A DNA stretch of 64,000 nucleotides from an uncultured Lentibacter sp. (GCF_937123735.1 NZ_CAKZKL010000004.1:1-64000); one strand, 5' to 3'; counted from the stretch's first letter, positions 35,629 to 45,645 are shown. Program-made: numbers and translations. Notes: a model not told the origin generated them from the letters alone.

Positions 35629-36636
35629 ATGACGACCGCTCTTCAATCCCTCCTTGATACCCGCGACTGGCTGCTCGCAGATGGGGCAACAGGCACCAAT
35701 TTGTTCAATATGGGGCTCAGCTCCGGCGATGCGCCCGAACTCTGGAATGTCACCGAACCCGCCAAAATCACAGCGCTTTACAGCTCTGCGGTCGAGGCTG
35801 GGTCTGATCTTTTCCTGACCAACTCCTTTGGCGGAAATGCGGCCCGCCTCAAACTGCACGATGCCGCCAAACGCGCCCATGAGCTTAGCCGTATCGCCGC
35901 CGAAATCGGGCGCAATGTCGCCGACCGCGCCGACCATACCGTCATTGTTGCCGGCTCTGTCGGTCCAACGGGTGAAATCATGGCCCCCCTTGGCCAGCTT
36001 ACCCACGCATTGGCGGTGGAAATTTTTCATGAACAAGCCGAAGGGCTCAAAGCCGGTGGGGCCGATGTGCTTTGGCTCGAAACAATTTCAGCACCCGAAG
36101 AGTATATTGCCGCCGCAGAGGCCTTTGCACTCGCCGACATGCCGTGGTGCGGCACCATGAGCTTTGACACCGCCGGGCGCACCATGATGGGCACGACCAG
36201 CGCTGATATGGTGAAGATGGTCGAAAAGCTCGCCCATCCGCCGCTGGCCTACGGGGCCAATTGCGGCGTGGGCGCGTCCGATTTGTTACGCACGGTGCAA
36301 GGCTTTGCCGCCCAGGGCACACCCCGCCCGATTGTTGCAAAGGGCAATGCCGGCATTCCCAAATATGTTGACGGCCACATCCATTATGACGGCACCCCCG
36401 AGCTGATGGCGGACTATGCGGTGCTTGCCCGTGACAGCGGCGCAAAGATCATCGGTGGCTGTTGTGGCACCATGCCGGCGCACCTGCGAAAAATGCGTGA
36501 AGCCCTTGAAACAAAACCAAAAGGCGAAAAACCTTCGCTGGAAGAGATCACCGCACGCCTGGGCGCTTTTTCCTCGGCCAGCGACGGGCTTGACACCGGC
36601 ACGCCGGCCCCCCGCAGAAACCGCCGCCGCACCTGA
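35629..36636 (+). CDS. Homocysteine S-methyltransferase module of split methionine synthase
   Basis: A 335-residue zinc enzyme of the homocysteine methyltransferase (Pfam S-methyl_trans) family, equal to the first domain of MetH. It opens DWLLADGATGTNLFNMG; the zinc cysteines lie in GANCGVG (about residue 207) and GGCCGT (about 280). Often annotated betaine-homocysteine methyltransferase. The cobalamin-binding protein follows 175 bases later, and a pterin-binding module is at 49.4 kb, the arrangement known in Phaeobacter inhibens where the three pieces together act as methionine synthase. The ATG at 35629 was chosen because the fold starts there; the longer frame begins inside the palindrome. 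Confidence 0.88.
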   Translation: MTTALQSLLDTRDWLLADGATGTNLFNMGLSSGDAPELWNVTEPAKITALYSSAVEAGSDLFLTNSFGGNAARLKLHDAAKRAHELSRIAAEIGRNVADRADHTVIVAGSVGPTGEIMAPLGQLTHALAVEIFHEQAEGLKAGGADVLWLETISAPEEYIAAAEAFALADMPWCGTMSFDTAGRTMMGTTSADMVKMVEKLAHPPLAYGANCGVGASDLLRTVQGFAAQGTPRPIVAKGNAGIPKYVDGHIHYDGTPELMADYAVLARDSGAKIIGGCCGTMPAHLRKMREALETKPKGEKPSLEEITARLGAFSSASDGLDTGTPAPRRNRRRT

Positions 36637-36811
36637 TATGCCGCAAGAACCTGTGGTCGCGAAAGGCCCCGCAAAGGCCCTTTTTCAGGCCATAGGCCAG
36701 ACAATCGCACAGATGGTCGGCAACAGCCCCGTGTGTGTCGCAATCGGGCCAGTCATATTGTCGCAATTTGGCAAAAGCTGAACCCAGAAAATTCTATCAA
36801 AGGAATCCGCC

Positions 36812-37516
36812 ATGTCGGACGAAGAACAAGACATCATCCTTGCCGATCTTGACGACGACGAGCTTGTCCAACAAATGTTTGACGACCTCTATGATGGCCT
36901 CAAAGAGGAAATCGAAGAGGGTGTGAACATCTTGCTGTCCCGTGACTGGGCCCCCTATCGGGTGCTCACGGAAGCGCTCGTTGGCGGAATGACCATCGTC
37001 GGGCAAGACTTCCGCGATGGCATCCTTTTCGTGCCCGAAGTTCTGCTCGCGGCCAACGCCATGAAGGGCGGCATGGCCATCCTCAAGCCGCTGCTCGCCG
37101 AAACAGGCGCGCCGCGCGTTGGCGGTATGGTGATCGGGACGGTCAAAGGCGACATTCACGACATCGGCAAAAACCTTGTGGCCATGATGATGGAAGGCGC
37201 GGGTTTTGAGGTTGAAGACATCGGCATCAACAACCCGGTCGAAAACTATCTCGCCGCTCTGGAAGAGCATAAACCCGAGATCCTCGGCATGTCCGCCCTG
37301 CTCACAACCACCATGCCCTACATGAAAGTTGTGATCGACACGATGGTCGAACAGGGCATCCGCGATGACTATATCGTTCTGGTCGGCGGTGCGCCGCTCA
37401 ATGAGGAATTCGGCAAGGCCATTGGTGCCGATGCTTACTGCCGCGACGCCGCCGTCGCCGTGGAAACAGCCAAGGAATTCGTGCTGCGCAAACACAACAG
37501 CGCCGCTGCCGGCTAA
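36812..37516 (+). CDS. Cobalamin-binding module of split methionine synthase
   Basis: A 234-residue corrinoid protein equal to the third domain of MetH. The N-terminal helical cap (about 20-90) is followed by a Rossmann-like B12 domain; the lower-ligand motif GDIHDIGKN begins at about residue 113, with SALLTTTMP and VGGAPL further on. It carries the methyl group between methyltetrahydrofolate and homocysteine. The same fold serves trimethylamine-type methyltransferases, so a second role is possible. It lies between the homocysteine module and DUF1638, with a terminator hairpin after it. AAAGGAAT precedes the ATG. Confidence 0.9.
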   Translation: MSDEEQDIILADLDDDELVQQMFDDLYDGLKEEIEEGVNILLSRDWAPYRVLTEALVGGMTIVGQDFRDGILFVPEVLLAANAMKGGMAILKPLLAETGAPRVGGMVIGTVKGDIHDIGKNLVAMMMEGAGFEVEDIGINNPVENYLAALEEHKPEILGMSALLTTTMPYMKVVIDTMVEQGIRDDYIVLVGGAPLNEEFGKAIGADAYCRDAAVAVETAKEFVLRKHNSAAAG

Positions 37517-37539
37517 TCGCGCAGACTGTGCGGCAAAGG

Positions 37540-37573
37540 CCCGTCGGCAGCGCGCCGTGCGGGTCTTTTTTTT
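37540..37573 (+). terminator. Attenuator-like hairpin before DUF1638
   Basis: A stem of nine pairs with one bulge (CCCG, C, GGC against GCC, G, CGGG; 37540-37563) followed by a run of T residues to 37573. It lies between the cobalamin protein and DUF1638 and overlaps the latter's ribosome-binding site region, so it may reduce rather than end expression. Confidence 0.6.
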
Positions 37574-37583
37574 GGAGTGCCAA

Positions 37584-38219
37584 ATGCTACCTGATGAGGC
37601 CACACTGACAGAAGAAGGCCTGCCGCCCAAAGGCCAGGGCCGCATCCTGCTCATTGCCTGCGGCGCTTTGGCCCGCGAAATTCTGGCGCTCATCGCCCAA
37701 AACAACTGGTCTCACCTCGATCTGACATGCCTGCCCGCCAATTTGCACCTTTATCCTGACCAGATTCCACAGGCGGTCGAAGACGCCGTCCTCAAACACC
37801 GCAACACCTACGCACAGATTTTCATTGTCTACGCCGATTGCGGGACCGGCGGTTTGCTGGAAGCCAAATGCAAGGCGCTTGGCGTCGAGATGGTCGCTGG
37901 CCCGCATTGCTATTCCTTTTTTGAAGGCAATAGCCGGTTTGCCGTCCATGACGACGAGATCACCGCCTTTTACCTCACCGATTTTTTGGTCAAGCAGTTT
38001 GACGCCTTTGTCTGGAAACCCATGGGCCTGCACAAAAATCCGGAATTGCGCGACATGATTTTCGGAAATTATACAAAATTGGTCTACCAAGCCCAAACCC
38101 AAGATCCCGCTCTTGAGCACAAAGCCAAAGACTGCGCCCGCCGCCTCGGGCTGGCCTATGAGTATCGCTTTACCGGTTACGGAGACCTCGCCACAGCCCT
38201 GTCAGCACAGGCGCAGTAA
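37584..38219 (+). CDS. DUF1638 family protein
   Basis: A 211-residue soluble protein of the DUF1638 family, function unproven. It contains the conserved LLIACGALAREI near the N-terminus, VYADCGTGG (about residue 85) and HCYSFFEG (about 111); the recurring cysteines could bind metal or sulfur. DUF1638 genes commonly adjoin corrinoid methyltransferase genes, as here, so a role in methyl transfer or in corrinoid protein upkeep is likely. TTTGGAG precedes the ATG. A longer frame upstream overlaps the cobalamin gene and is not used. Confidence 0.82.
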   Translation: MLPDEATLTEEGLPPKGQGRILLIACGALAREILALIAQNNWSHLDLTCLPANLHLYPDQIPQAVEDAVLKHRNTYAQIFIVYADCGTGGLLEAKCKALGVEMVAGPHCYSFFEGNSRFAVHDDEITAFYLTDFLVKQFDAFVWKPMGLHKNPELRDMIFGNYTKLVYQAQTQDPALEHKAKDCARRLGLAYEYRFTGYGDLATALSAQAQ

Positions 38220-38220
38220 T

Positions 38221-38296
38221 TTTTTCTTTCCAAAAATATCCTGGGGGTCTGGGGGCAAAGCCCCCAGCCGGTCGGATTTTGCGCAGCAAAATTCGA
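38221..38296. repeat. Intergenic repeat with two hairpins
   Basis: Between the convergent DUF1638 and sufE genes. It starts with TTTTTCTTTCCAAAAATATCC, which recurs at 54485 with two changes. It then forms a perfect hairpin CTGGGGGC / GCCCCCAG (loop AAA, 38249-38267) and a second stem TCGGATTTTGC / GCAAAATTCGA (loop GCA, 38272-38296). It can act as a two-way terminator and looks like a dispersed Rhodobacterales intergenic element. Confidence 0.7.
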
Positions 38297-38302
38297 AAAG
38301 TC

Positions 38303-38707
38303 TCAGCCCGCGGCGGCAGCTCTGATCCGCGCAATCATCGCCCGCACCCCATTGGAGCGCTGCGCTGACAAATGCTCTTGCAAGCCCAGCCGCCCAAGCT
38401 CGGCCTCAGCATCAACCGCCGCCACCTCTGCAAGTGTCAACCCGTTGTAAAGCCGTCGTAAAACAGCCACCAACCCGCGCACAATCACAGCATCGGACTC
38501 ACCTTCAAAGCGAAACACGCCCGCCTCTACCACTGGGTGGAGCCACACCTGGCTGGCACAGCCCTCCACCTTGGTTGCGGGCACTTTCAAGGCCTCCTCC
38601 AGAGGTGCCATGGCTTTGCCAAGCTCAATAACCAGAGCATAGCGCTCCTCCCAGTCCTCCAAAAATTCAAAGTCCTCGACAAGTTCTTCAAACGCTGCGC
38701 TGGCCAT
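38303..38707 (-). CDS. sufE: SufE family Fe-S assembly protein
   Basis: A 134-residue sulfur acceptor that enhances the cysteine desulfurase SufS. The persulfide-carrying cysteine is C50 in KVEGCASQVWL. The start at 38707 is preceded by GGAGGAAGAGGAG. No other suf gene is close. The sulfur donor is probably a SufS elsewhere, although the class V aminotransferase at 8.8 kb is of the same superfamily. Confidence 0.9.
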   Translation of the reverse strand: MASAAFEELVEDFEFLEDWEERYALVIELGKAMAPLEEALKVPATKVEGCASQVWLHPVVEAGVFRFEGESDAVIVRGLVAVLRRLYNGLTLAEVAAVDAEAELGRLGLQEHLSAQRSNGVRAMIARIRAAAAG

Positions 38708-38828
38708 AGGCTCTCCTCTTCCTCCCTGTGAGATAGGCACCTCTGTCGCAAAGGTCCATATCTATTCCCGTCTTTTCAAGCCCTGCGCAATCAGGTAGCA
38801 CCAAGGAAGATCAACGCTGGAGTCTCAC

Positions 38829-39338
38829 ATGCGGTTTATGCTCACAACAGCCCTACTCTCGGCTCTTGCGCTGCAAGGCTGCTCTTCCGGTTCTGGATCG
38901 CGCGCGCTGAACCCGTTCAAATGGGGCGCCAAAACAGAAAGCCCCGAGGCCGCGACAGCCAGCAATCCCCTCATCCCGCAGCGCTCTGCACTCATACGCG
39001 CCGAGGCACCTTACAATGGCGTTGCGCTTGAGCAAATCTTGCAGCTGTCTCTTGAGCCGGCCGCCGGCGGGGCCATCCTGCGGGTCACGGGTCTGAGCGC
39101 CACACTGGGTGCTTATAATGTCGCGCTGATCCCGGATGACCCCACCGAACAGGGCGTCGCAGCCGGACAAAACCTCAGCTACACCCTCAAGGCCGAGTAT
39201 CCCAAGGGCCGCGCCCGCACAGCTCCGCCGCGCGCGCGTGAGGTGAGTGCCGCGCTCTTTTTGCCAGACACGCAGATGCGCACCTTAAATGAGATCCGCG
39301 TCAAAGCGGCCCAAAACATGCGCACGCTGCGCCCCTGA
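38829..39338 (+). CDS. Putative lipoprotein of unknown function
   Basis: A 169-residue protein with a lipoprotein signal: MRFMLTTALLSALALQGC, cysteine at residue 18 and SSGSGS after it. The mature part (about 50-165) is rich in hydrophobic beta-type stretches with GAILRVTGLSATLGAYNVAL, and looks like one soluble domain. I do not recognise a characterised family. It is likely anchored in the outer or inner membrane facing the periplasm. It is divergent from sufE and convergent with rnd. Confidence 0.7.
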   Translation: MRFMLTTALLSALALQGCSSGSGSRALNPFKWGAKTESPEAATASNPLIPQRSALIRAEAPYNGVALEQILQLSLEPAAGGAILRVTGLSATLGAYNVALIPDDPTEQGVAAGQNLSYTLKAEYPKGRARTAPPRAREVSAALFLPDTQMRTLNEIRVKAAQNMRTLRP

Positions 39339-39405
39339 CATCTGCGCCCCTGGCATCCGCGCCGCACCGGTCCCGGAACGCGCGATACCGGGCGCGGCCC
39401 GGCCT

Positions 39406-40563
39406 TCAGAGCGTGAAAACCTTCACAGCGCGCCCCTTCACAGCAAGGCCGATCTCTCCATTGCAGAGCCGCAGAGCGTCCGCGCCGAATGCCTCAAGCC
39501 GCCAACCGCGCATCGCAGGCACATCCCGGTCACCCGCCGCCAACATGTCAAGGTCGCTGGCCGAGGCAATCAGCTTGGCCGCCACACCCATCTCTTCGGT
39601 TTTTGCTTTCAGCAACACCCGTAGCAAATCGGCCAGAGCCGGGTTCACATTGAGCTTCTCGCGCCGCGTGTCCACAACCGGATAATCTTCGCTTGGGCAA
39701 GCTTGCCCGGCAGCAACAGCCTTCAGAATTCCCTCGGCAATCTCACCCTTGCGCGCCTCGCGCAGCAGGAGCCGCGAACGGGACAAGTCGTTCATATCCT
39801 TGGGCTTGGTTGACGCCAGCTCGATCAATGCGTCATCTTTGTAAACCCGGCTGCGCGGCACATTGCGCGCCTGCGCGTAACTCTCGCGAAATCTGGCAAG
39901 CTCGCGCACAATCGCCAGAAACTTGCCCGAACTCGTGCGCGTCTTCACTCTTTCCCAGGCGTTGCCGGGGTCAATCTGATAGGTTTGTGGCGCGCGCAAC
40001 ACCGCCAGTTCTTCACGCACCCAAATATCGCGCTTTGATTTGGCAAGTTGGTCGCGCAAATATTCGTATATCTGGCGCAGATGGGTGACATCGGCCAAAG
40101 CATAGCTTTTTTGCGCCTCCGAAAGCGGCCGGCGCGACCAATCGGTAAACCGGCTGCTTTTGTCCACAGTTTCCTTGGCAATCTTGCGCACAAGTGTTTC
40201 ATAACCAACCTGCTCGCCAAATCCACACACCATGGCCGCAACCTGGGTGTCAAACAGAGGCGCCGGGATCACATTGCCATCATGAAAGAAAATCTCAAGG
40301 TCCTGGCGCGCGGCATGAAACACCTTCACGGTGGTTTCATCCGCCATCAAATCATACAGCGGCTGCAGCGAAATCCCACTGGCCAATGGGTCCACCAGAA
40401 CAGCCGTTTCATCGCTCGTGCCCGGCATCGCGAGCTGCACAAGACACAGCTTGGAGTAATAGGTCCGCTCTCGCAAAAACTCCGTGTCAACAGTCACATA
40501 GTCGTGGGTTGCGGCCTCTTGGCAAAATTGCGCAAGCTCTTCGGTGGTGGTGAGTGTTCTCAT
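39406..40563 (-). CDS. rnd: Ribonuclease D
   Basis: A 385-residue 3'-5' exoribonuclease for tRNA and other small RNA maturation. The DEDD catalytic residues appear in order: VDTEFLRE, HAARQDLEIF, FDTQVAAMVCG and YALADVTHL. An HRDC domain lies near residues 205-285 (REELARFRE-like region) and a second one may follow at the C-terminus. The start at 40563 (MRTLTTTEE) fits the family; a longer reading adds ten residues. No strong ribosome-binding site is seen. Upstream lies purN on the same strand. Confidence 0.93.
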   Translation of the reverse strand: MRTLTTTEELAQFCQEAATHDYVTVDTEFLRERTYYSKLCLVQLAMPGTSDETAVLVDPLASGISLQPLYDLMADETTVKVFHAARQDLEIFFHDGNVIPAPLFDTQVAAMVCGFGEQVGYETLVRKIAKETVDKSSRFTDWSRRPLSEAQKSYALADVTHLRQIYEYLRDQLAKSKRDIWVREELAVLRAPQTYQIDPGNAWERVKTRTSSGKFLAIVRELARFRESYAQARNVPRSRVYKDDALIELASTKPKDMNDLSRSRLLLREARKGEIAEGILKAVAAGQACPSEDYPVVDTRREKLNVNPALADLLRVLLKAKTEEMGVAAKLIASASDLDMLAAGDRDVPAMRGWRLEAFGADALRLCNGEIGLAVKGRAVKVFTL

Positions 40564-40627
40564 TAAGACGTCTGCTTTTGCTGGATCTGGCACGGCCTAT
40601 ATCCGAGCCGCGTGTAAATGAAAAGGA

Positions 40628-41218
40628 TCAGGGCCAATAGAGCGGCCGCTTGTCCCCGCTGACAAACCGCGCAAGCACGGCCGGATACAGCCGATGCTCC
40701 TCCTCAAGCACACGCGCGGCAAGCGTTTGGGCCGTGTCGCCCGCCTTCACAGGCACACGCGCTTGTCCTAAAATCGGTCCGTCGTCCAGCTTCGCAGTCA
40801 CCTCATGCACGGTGCAACCTGCTTGCGCGTCGCCCGCGTCGAGCGCCCGTTGGTGGGTGTTGAGCCCTTTGTATTTGGGTAGCAATGACGGATGAATATT
40901 GAGCATCCGTCCCTCCCAGTGCCCGGTAAATTCGCCAGTGAGCACCCGCATAAACCCAGCCAAACAGATCAGATCAGGCGCATATCGCGCCAATACGTCC
41001 TGCAAGGCCGCTTCAAAACCCGCCCGATCAGCCCCAAAGGGGCGGTGGTCCACAACCTCGGTTGCAATCCCCAATGCCGCCGCCTTGGCCAGCCCGCCGG
41101 CCTCAGGACGGTTGGACAAGACCAGACAGGGCCGCGCCGGATGGGCTTCTGTCATGCTCTGCACCAGCGAGAGCATGTTGGAGCCTCCCCCGGAGATGAA
41201 CAGCGCCACCCGTGTCAA
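40628..41218 (-). CDS. purN: Phosphoribosylglycinamide formyltransferase
   Basis: A 196-residue enzyme that formylates GAR with 10-formyl-tetrahydrofolate in purine synthesis. It has FISGGGSNM near the N-terminus, the folate-binding [10 protein letters not shown] (about residue 107) and the catalytic aspartate in TAKLDDGPI. The start is a TTG that shares bases with the purM stop (TTGA), a four-base overlap; a GTG three codons later is possible. Coupled to purM. Confidence 0.94.
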   Translation of the reverse strand: MTRVALFISGGGSNMLSLVQSMTEAHPARPCLVLSNRPEAGGLAKAAALGIATEVVDHRPFGADRAGFEAALQDVLARYAPDLICLAGFMRVLTGEFTGHWEGRMLNIHPSLLPKYKGLNTHQRALDAGDAQAGCTVHEVTAKLDDGPILGQARVPVKAGDTAQTLAARVLEEEHRLYPAVLARFVSGDKRPLYWP

Positions 41219-42258
41219 ACGAGGCGGCCCTCATAGCGCACGCCTGCGCCCGCCGTAACGCGCCCCAGCGTGAAGACAGTCTCGCCCTCGGCCTGCAACA
41301 GCGCGCTCAAGCGTGCCGCCTCGGCTTGCTCGACAGACAGGATCATCCCAATCCCGGCGTTGAACGTCTTGAGCAGCTCGGCCTCGGCCATTGCGCCGGT
41401 TTTGGCCAGCCATTTGAACACATCCGGCAACTGCCAGGCTGAAAGATCAATCTGGGCCCCCAGCCCCTCGGGCAAAACCCGTGGCAAATTCTCGGTCAGC
41501 CCGCCGCCGGTGATATGGGCCAGCGCATGAACACCCCCGCTTTGCACGGCCGCGAGGGCCGGTTTCACATAAAGCCGTGTCGGTGTGAGCAACGCCGCGC
41601 CCAACGTGCCGTCTGCCCAGGGGCAGTCAGCATCCCAGCCCAGACCGGAGTGCTCAACCAGCTTGCGCACAAGGCTATAGCCGTTGGAATGCACCCCGTC
41701 AGAGCCCAGCCCCAGCAGCACATCGCCTTCCATCACACCGCGCGGCAAATCTGCGCCACGCTCCATCGCGCCCACAGCAAACCCCGCGAGGTCGAAATCT
41801 CCATCCGGATACATGCCCGGCATTTCCGCTGTTTCTCCGCCTATCAAAGCGCAGCCAGACAGCTCACAGCCCTTGGCAATTCCTTCAATAATGCGCGCGG
41901 CCTTGTCCATCTCAAGACGCCCCGTCGCAAAATAATCAAGAAAAAACAGCGGTTCAGCTCCCTGACACACAAGGTCGTTGACGCACATGGCCACCAAGTC
42001 AATGCCCACGCCGTCCACTTCGCCAGTGTCAATGGCGATCCTAAGCTTGGTCCCCACCCCATCTGTGGCCGCCACAAGGATCGGGTCGTTATAGCCCGCC
42101 GCCTTGAGGTCAAACAGCGCACCAAAGCCGCCCAGCCCAGCCATAACACCAGAGCGCTGTGTGCGCTTTGCAGCCGGTTTGATCCGCTCCACAAGGGCGT
42201 TGCCCGCATCAATATCTACACCCGCATCTGCGTAGGTGATCCCGTTTTTCGCCGCCAT
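41215..42258 (-). CDS. purM: Phosphoribosylformylglycinamidine cyclo-ligase
   Basis: A 347-residue enzyme that closes the imidazole ring to AIR in purine synthesis. Signatures are [32 protein letters not shown] start (residues about 45-72), [11 protein letters not shown] and [16 protein letters not shown]. The start at 42258 ([20 protein letters not shown]) gives the usual length of about 348; earlier in-frame starts add 21-32 residues with no similarity. Followed directly by purN. The tRNA at 42366 is on the opposite strand. Confidence 0.94.
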   Translation of the reverse strand: MAAKNGITYADAGVDIDAGNALVERIKPAAKRTQRSGVMAGLGGFGALFDLKAAGYNDPILVAATDGVGTKLRIAIDTGEVDGVGIDLVAMCVNDLVCQGAEPLFFLDYFATGRLEMDKAARIIEGIAKGCELSGCALIGGETAEMPGMYPDGDFDLAGFAVGAMERGADLPRGVMEGDVLLGLGSDGVHSNGYSLVRKLVEHSGLGWDADCPWADGTLGAALLTPTRLYVKPALAAVQSGGVHALAHITGGGLTENLPRVLPEGLGAQIDLSAWQLPDVFKWLAKTGAMAEAELLKTFNAGIGMILSVEQAEAARLSALLQAEGETVFTLGRVTAGAGVRYEGRLV

Positions 42259-42365
42259 CGTGAAGCCCCCATTGTCGCTTGGCCTTCGCATTAAATCATC
42301 CCCCGCCTCTCTGCAACGGTAAGACTTGACGCGCCCGCGCACTCTGATAACCAAAGGCCCATGGG

Positions 42366-42442
42366 GGGCCTGTAGCTCAACTGGTTAGAGCAGAGCGCTC
42401 ATAACGCTTTGGTTGCGGGTTCAAGTCCTGCCGGGCCTACCA
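42366..42442 (+). tRNA. tRNA with CAU anticodon, probably Ile2
   Basis: A 77-nt tRNA with encoded CCA. The acceptor GGGCCTG pairs with CGGGCCT, D arm GCTCAACTGGTTAGAGC, anticodon loop CTCATAA and T arm GCGGG / CCTGC. It is not the initiator, because position 1-72 pairs and the anticodon stem lacks the three G-C pairs. The body resembles bacterial tRNA-Ile2, which reads AUA after lysidine modification, more than elongator Met, but sequence alone does not settle this. Confidence 0.92.
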
Positions 42443-42512
42443 TTTCCCCAAACAAGCCGCGCACGGCCTCGCGCTTCGCGCCCCGGTGTTTCCGGCGTTC
42501 GGCCCATAGGCC

Positions 42513-43991
42513 CTAAACCAGCTTTGCAGCCGCCACCGCTGCTTTCCAACGGGCATAGCTGGCCGCGCGGCCCTCGGCGCTCCTATCGGGAGAAAAGCAT
42601 CTGTCGCGCTGCCACAGCGTCGAAAACTCGGCTTGCCCAGGATAAAGTCCAGCCGCCCGCCCGGCCAACCAGGCCGCCCCCAAAGCGGTCGATTCCAAAA
42701 GAACAGGCCGCTCCACATCGCGACCGGTGATATCGGCCAAAGACTGCATGGTCCAATCGGACGCACACATCCCCCCGTCTACCCGCAGGGTGGCGCGCTG
42801 CGCTGCGGGCCAGTCCGCCTGCATGGCCTCCAACAGATCACGGCTCTGAAACCCAACCGATTGCAAAGCGGCGCGCACAATCTCTGCGGGTCCCGTCGCG
42901 CGGGTGAGACCAAACAGCGCCCCGCGACACTCTGGGTTCCAATACGGCGCGCCAAGCCCCGTGAAGGCCGGCACCAGCACCACATCCTGCTGAAGATCCG
43001 CCGTCGCAGCCAGGGTGTCGCAGGCCTGTGCATCGGCGATGATCCCCAAAGAATCTCGCAACCACTGCACGACGGCCCCCGCCACAAAGATCGAGCCTTC
43101 CAGCGCATAGCTCGGCTGCCCCTCCAGTTGGTAAGCCACGGTTGTCAGAAGCTTGTGTTCGGAGTTGACCGCCTCACTGCCTGTGTTGAGCAGGGCAAAA
43201 CAGCCGGTGCCATAGGTGGCTTTCATCATTCCGGGCTGAAAACACCCCTGCCCGATGGCAGCAGCCTGTTGATCGCCCGCAACCCCCAAAATCGGGGCAG
43301 AGCCGCCAAAAACCTCTGTTTCGCCAAACCGCGCGGCACAATCATGCACCTCGGGCAAAAGGCGCATGGGAATGTCAAACAAAGCGCAAAGCGCCTCAGA
43401 CCATTCCCCTTCGTGAATGTCATAAAGCAGCGTGCGCGCAGCATTGGTGGCGTCTGTTGCATGGGTCTTGCCGCCGGTGAGCTTCCACAACAGCCAGCTG
43501 TCAACCGTTCCAAAAGCCAGTTGCCCCGCCTCGGCGCGCGCGCGCGCGCCTTCAACATGGTCCAGAATCCAAGCCAGTTTTGTGGCGCTGAAATACGGAT
43601 CCAGCAACAGCCCCGTCGTGCGCCTCACCATCGGCTCGTGGCCCTCAGCCTTTAGGCGGGCACAACGCTCTGCTGTGCGCCTGTCTTGCCAGACAATCGC
43701 ATTGTAAAGCGGCACACCCGTCGTGCGGTCCCACAGCAGCGTGGTTTCGCGCTGGTTTGTGAGGCCAACCCCGGCAAGCTGCTGGCCCGAAAGCCCGGCC
43801 GCCGCCAAAGCCCTCTGCCCGCTGCGCAACACGGTCTGCCAAAGATCATCCGGCGCATGTTCAACCCAACCTGAGCGCGCAAAATGCTGCTCAAAGGCTT
43901 CTTGAGCCTGCCCGCAAGGGCGCATCTGCGCATCATAAACGATGGCACGCGAGCTTGTGGTGCCTTGATCAATCGCGAGAATATAAGACAT
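42513..43991 (-). CDS. glpK: Glycerol kinase
   Basis: A 492-residue FGGY-family kinase that makes sn-glycerol 3-phosphate from glycerol and ATP. The N-terminal phosphate loop DQGTTSSRA and FEQHF (about residue 34), the [17 protein letters not shown] loop ([10 protein letters not shown], about 258) and [14 protein letters not shown] FGGY signature ([14 protein letters not shown], about 402) are all present. GGGGAGAG precedes the ATG. It lies 133 bases after glpD on the same strand, so both are probably one operon. Confidence 0.95.
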   Translation of the reverse strand: MSYILAIDQGTTSSRAIVYDAQMRPCGQAQEAFEQHFARSGWVEHAPDDLWQTVLRSGQRALAAAGLSGQQLAGVGLTNQRETTLLWDRTTGVPLYNAIVWQDRRTAERCARLKAEGHEPMVRRTTGLLLDPYFSATKLAWILDHVEGARARAEAGQLAFGTVDSWLLWKLTGGKTHATDATNAARTLLYDIHEGEWSEALCALFDIPMRLLPEVHDCAARFGETEVFGGSAPILGVAGDQQAAAIGQGCFQPGMMKATYGTGCFALLNTGSEAVNSEHKLLTTVAYQLEGQPSYALEGSIFVAGAVVQWLRDSLGIIADAQACDTLAATADLQQDVVLVPAFTGLGAPYWNPECRGALFGLTRATGPAEIVRAALQSVGFQSRDLLEAMQADWPAAQRATLRVDGGMCASDWTMQSLADITGRDVERPVLLESTALGAAWLAGRAAGLYPGQAEFSTLWQRDRCFSPDRSAEGRAASYARWKAAVAAAKLV

Positions 43992-44124
43992 TTCTCTCTC
44001 CCCTGCCTTACCCCAGCCTGCTCCCGGCCTTACCCTTGTCTGCGCCCTGCCTGGCCGTCATCTGGCGCAAGGCTAAAGCCTTTCATGGCATTCTCCAAGA
44101 CAGAGCCGGCACAACAGGAATTTG

Positions 44125-45645
44125 TCAGCGCCCGCCCATATAGGCGGCCAGATGCGCCTGCTCCTCTTGCGTCATATGCAACCCGAGTTTGCTGCGCCGC
44201 CAGAGGATGTCCTGTGGAGTTTGGGCAAACTCGCGGTCAATCAGCCAATCCACTTCCCGCCGGCTCAGCCCGCCTCCCAGATCCTCCAGCTCCTCAGGCG
44301 GGCCAAGAACTTCAAAAACCTCGTCTCCATAGCTGCGCAACAAGCGCCGCTGCGTGCGCGCACAGAGCTGCGGATACTGCTCTGCAATACGCGCCAACAG
44401 GTCCGCGCGCGCCTCAAGCGCAAAATTTCCCCCGGGCAAAGGCGCGCCCCTGGTCCAGGGGGCCGTCTCTGGCGCAAGCTTGCTCACTGCTGATTCTGCC
44501 AGCTTTCGATAGGTTGTGATCTTGCCACCAAAGACTGTGAGCAAAGGGGCCTGATCTGCCTCAAGGCGCAGCTCATAATCGCGCGTTGCCGCCGAGGCGC
44601 TGGCCTGCCCGTCATCCTGAAGCGGCCGCAGCCCAGCAAAAGACCAAATGATGTCGTCTGGGCGCAGCGGCTTGCGCAGATATCTGTTGGCAAACGCCAA
44701 AAGATAGGCTTTCTCCGCGTCGCTGGCCTGCGGGCTCAGCTCAGGCGTGGCGTGCTCGGCGTCCGTCGTGCCAATCAGCGTAAAGGCTTCCTCGTAGGGA
44801 ATCAAAAAACAGATCCGCCCGTCTGCGCCTTGCAGGAAATAACATTTGTCATGCTCATAAAGCCTTGGCACCACAATGTGCGAGCCGCGCACCAGCCGGA
44901 TCTGCCCGCGCATTGCGCTGCTGATCTGGCCCAAAGCCTGCGCCACCCAGGGGCCCGCCGCATTGACAAGCGCACGCGCCCGGTGCCTTTGCAACACCCC
45001 ATTACAGGCAACCTCAATCTCCCAGAGACCAGCCACGCGCCGCGCCGAGACAACCTCTGTGCGGGTGAGTATCTGCGCACCGCGTTGCGCCGCATCACGC
45101 GCATTCAGACTCACCAGCCGGGCATCATCAATCCAAACATCAGAGTATTCAAATCCGCGCTGAAACCGCTCCTGCAACACCGCGTCCTGCGCGCCTTGCC
45201 CAAGCCGCAGGCTGCGGGTTGGCGGCAAGAGCTTGCGCCCGCCCATATGATCATACAAGAAAAGCCCCAGCCGGATCAGCCAGTTGGGGCGCCGCCCCTT
45301 GGCCCAAGGCATCAACCGTGCCAACAGGCGCGCCGCTGGCGTGCTCGCATCAAAGCGCATCTGTGGGCTCAGGGGCAGCACAAACCGCATGGGCCAACTG
45401 ATATGTGGCATCATCGCGAGCAGAACCTCGCGCTCCTTGAGCGCCTCGCGCACAAGCCGAAATTCAAAATACTCAAGATAACGCAACCCGCCGTGAAACA
45501 GCTTTGTTGACGCCGAGGAGGTGCCACTGGCCAAATCTGCCCGCTCAGCAAGCGTCACAGAAAGCCCACGGCCCGCCGCATCTCGGGCAATGCCACAGCC
45601 GTTCACGCCCCCGCCGATGATGAATATATCCTTGATCTCGCCCTG
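44125..45645 (-). CDS. glpD: Aerobic glycerol-3-phosphate dehydrogenase
   Basis: A 506-residue FAD enzyme that oxidises sn-glycerol 3-phosphate to dihydroxyacetone phosphate and feeds electrons to quinone at the membrane. The FAD loop is IIGGGVNGCGIARDAAGRG (about residue 8), followed by GTSSASTKLFHGGLRYLE. The start at 45645 has GGGGGG upstream; the eight-codon extension is not conserved. First gene of glpD-glpK. No glpR or glpF is in the window. Confidence 0.95.
   Translation of the reverse strand, partial: QGEIKDIFIIGGGVNGCGIARDAAGRGLSVTLAERADLASGTSSASTKLFHGGLRYLEYFEFRLVREALKEREVLLAMMPHISWPMRFVLPLSPQMRFDASTPAARLLARLMPWAKGRRPNWLIRLGLFLYDHMGGRKLLPPTRSLRLGQGAQDAVLQERFQRGFEYSDVWIDDARLVSLNARDAAQRGAQILTRTEVVSARRVAGLWEIEVACNGVLQRHRARALVNAAGPWVAQALGQISSAMRGQIRLVRGSHIVVPRLYEHDKCYFLQGADGRICFLIPYEEAFTLIGTTDAEHATPELSPQASDAEKAYLLAFANRYLRKPLRPDDIIWSFAGLRPLQDDGQASASAATRDYELRLEADQAPLLTVFGGKITTYRKLAESAVSKLAPETAPWTRGAPLPGGNFALEARADLLARIAEQYPQLCARTQRRLLRSYGDEVFEVLGPPEELEDLGGGLSRREVDWLIDREFAQTPQDILWRRSKLGLHMTQEEQAHLAAYMGGR

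Noticed and set aside
36638..36781. 47-codon frame between the homocysteine and cobalamin modules
   Set aside because: It starts two bases after the upstream stop but has no ribosome-binding site and no recognisable features; kept out of the gene list.
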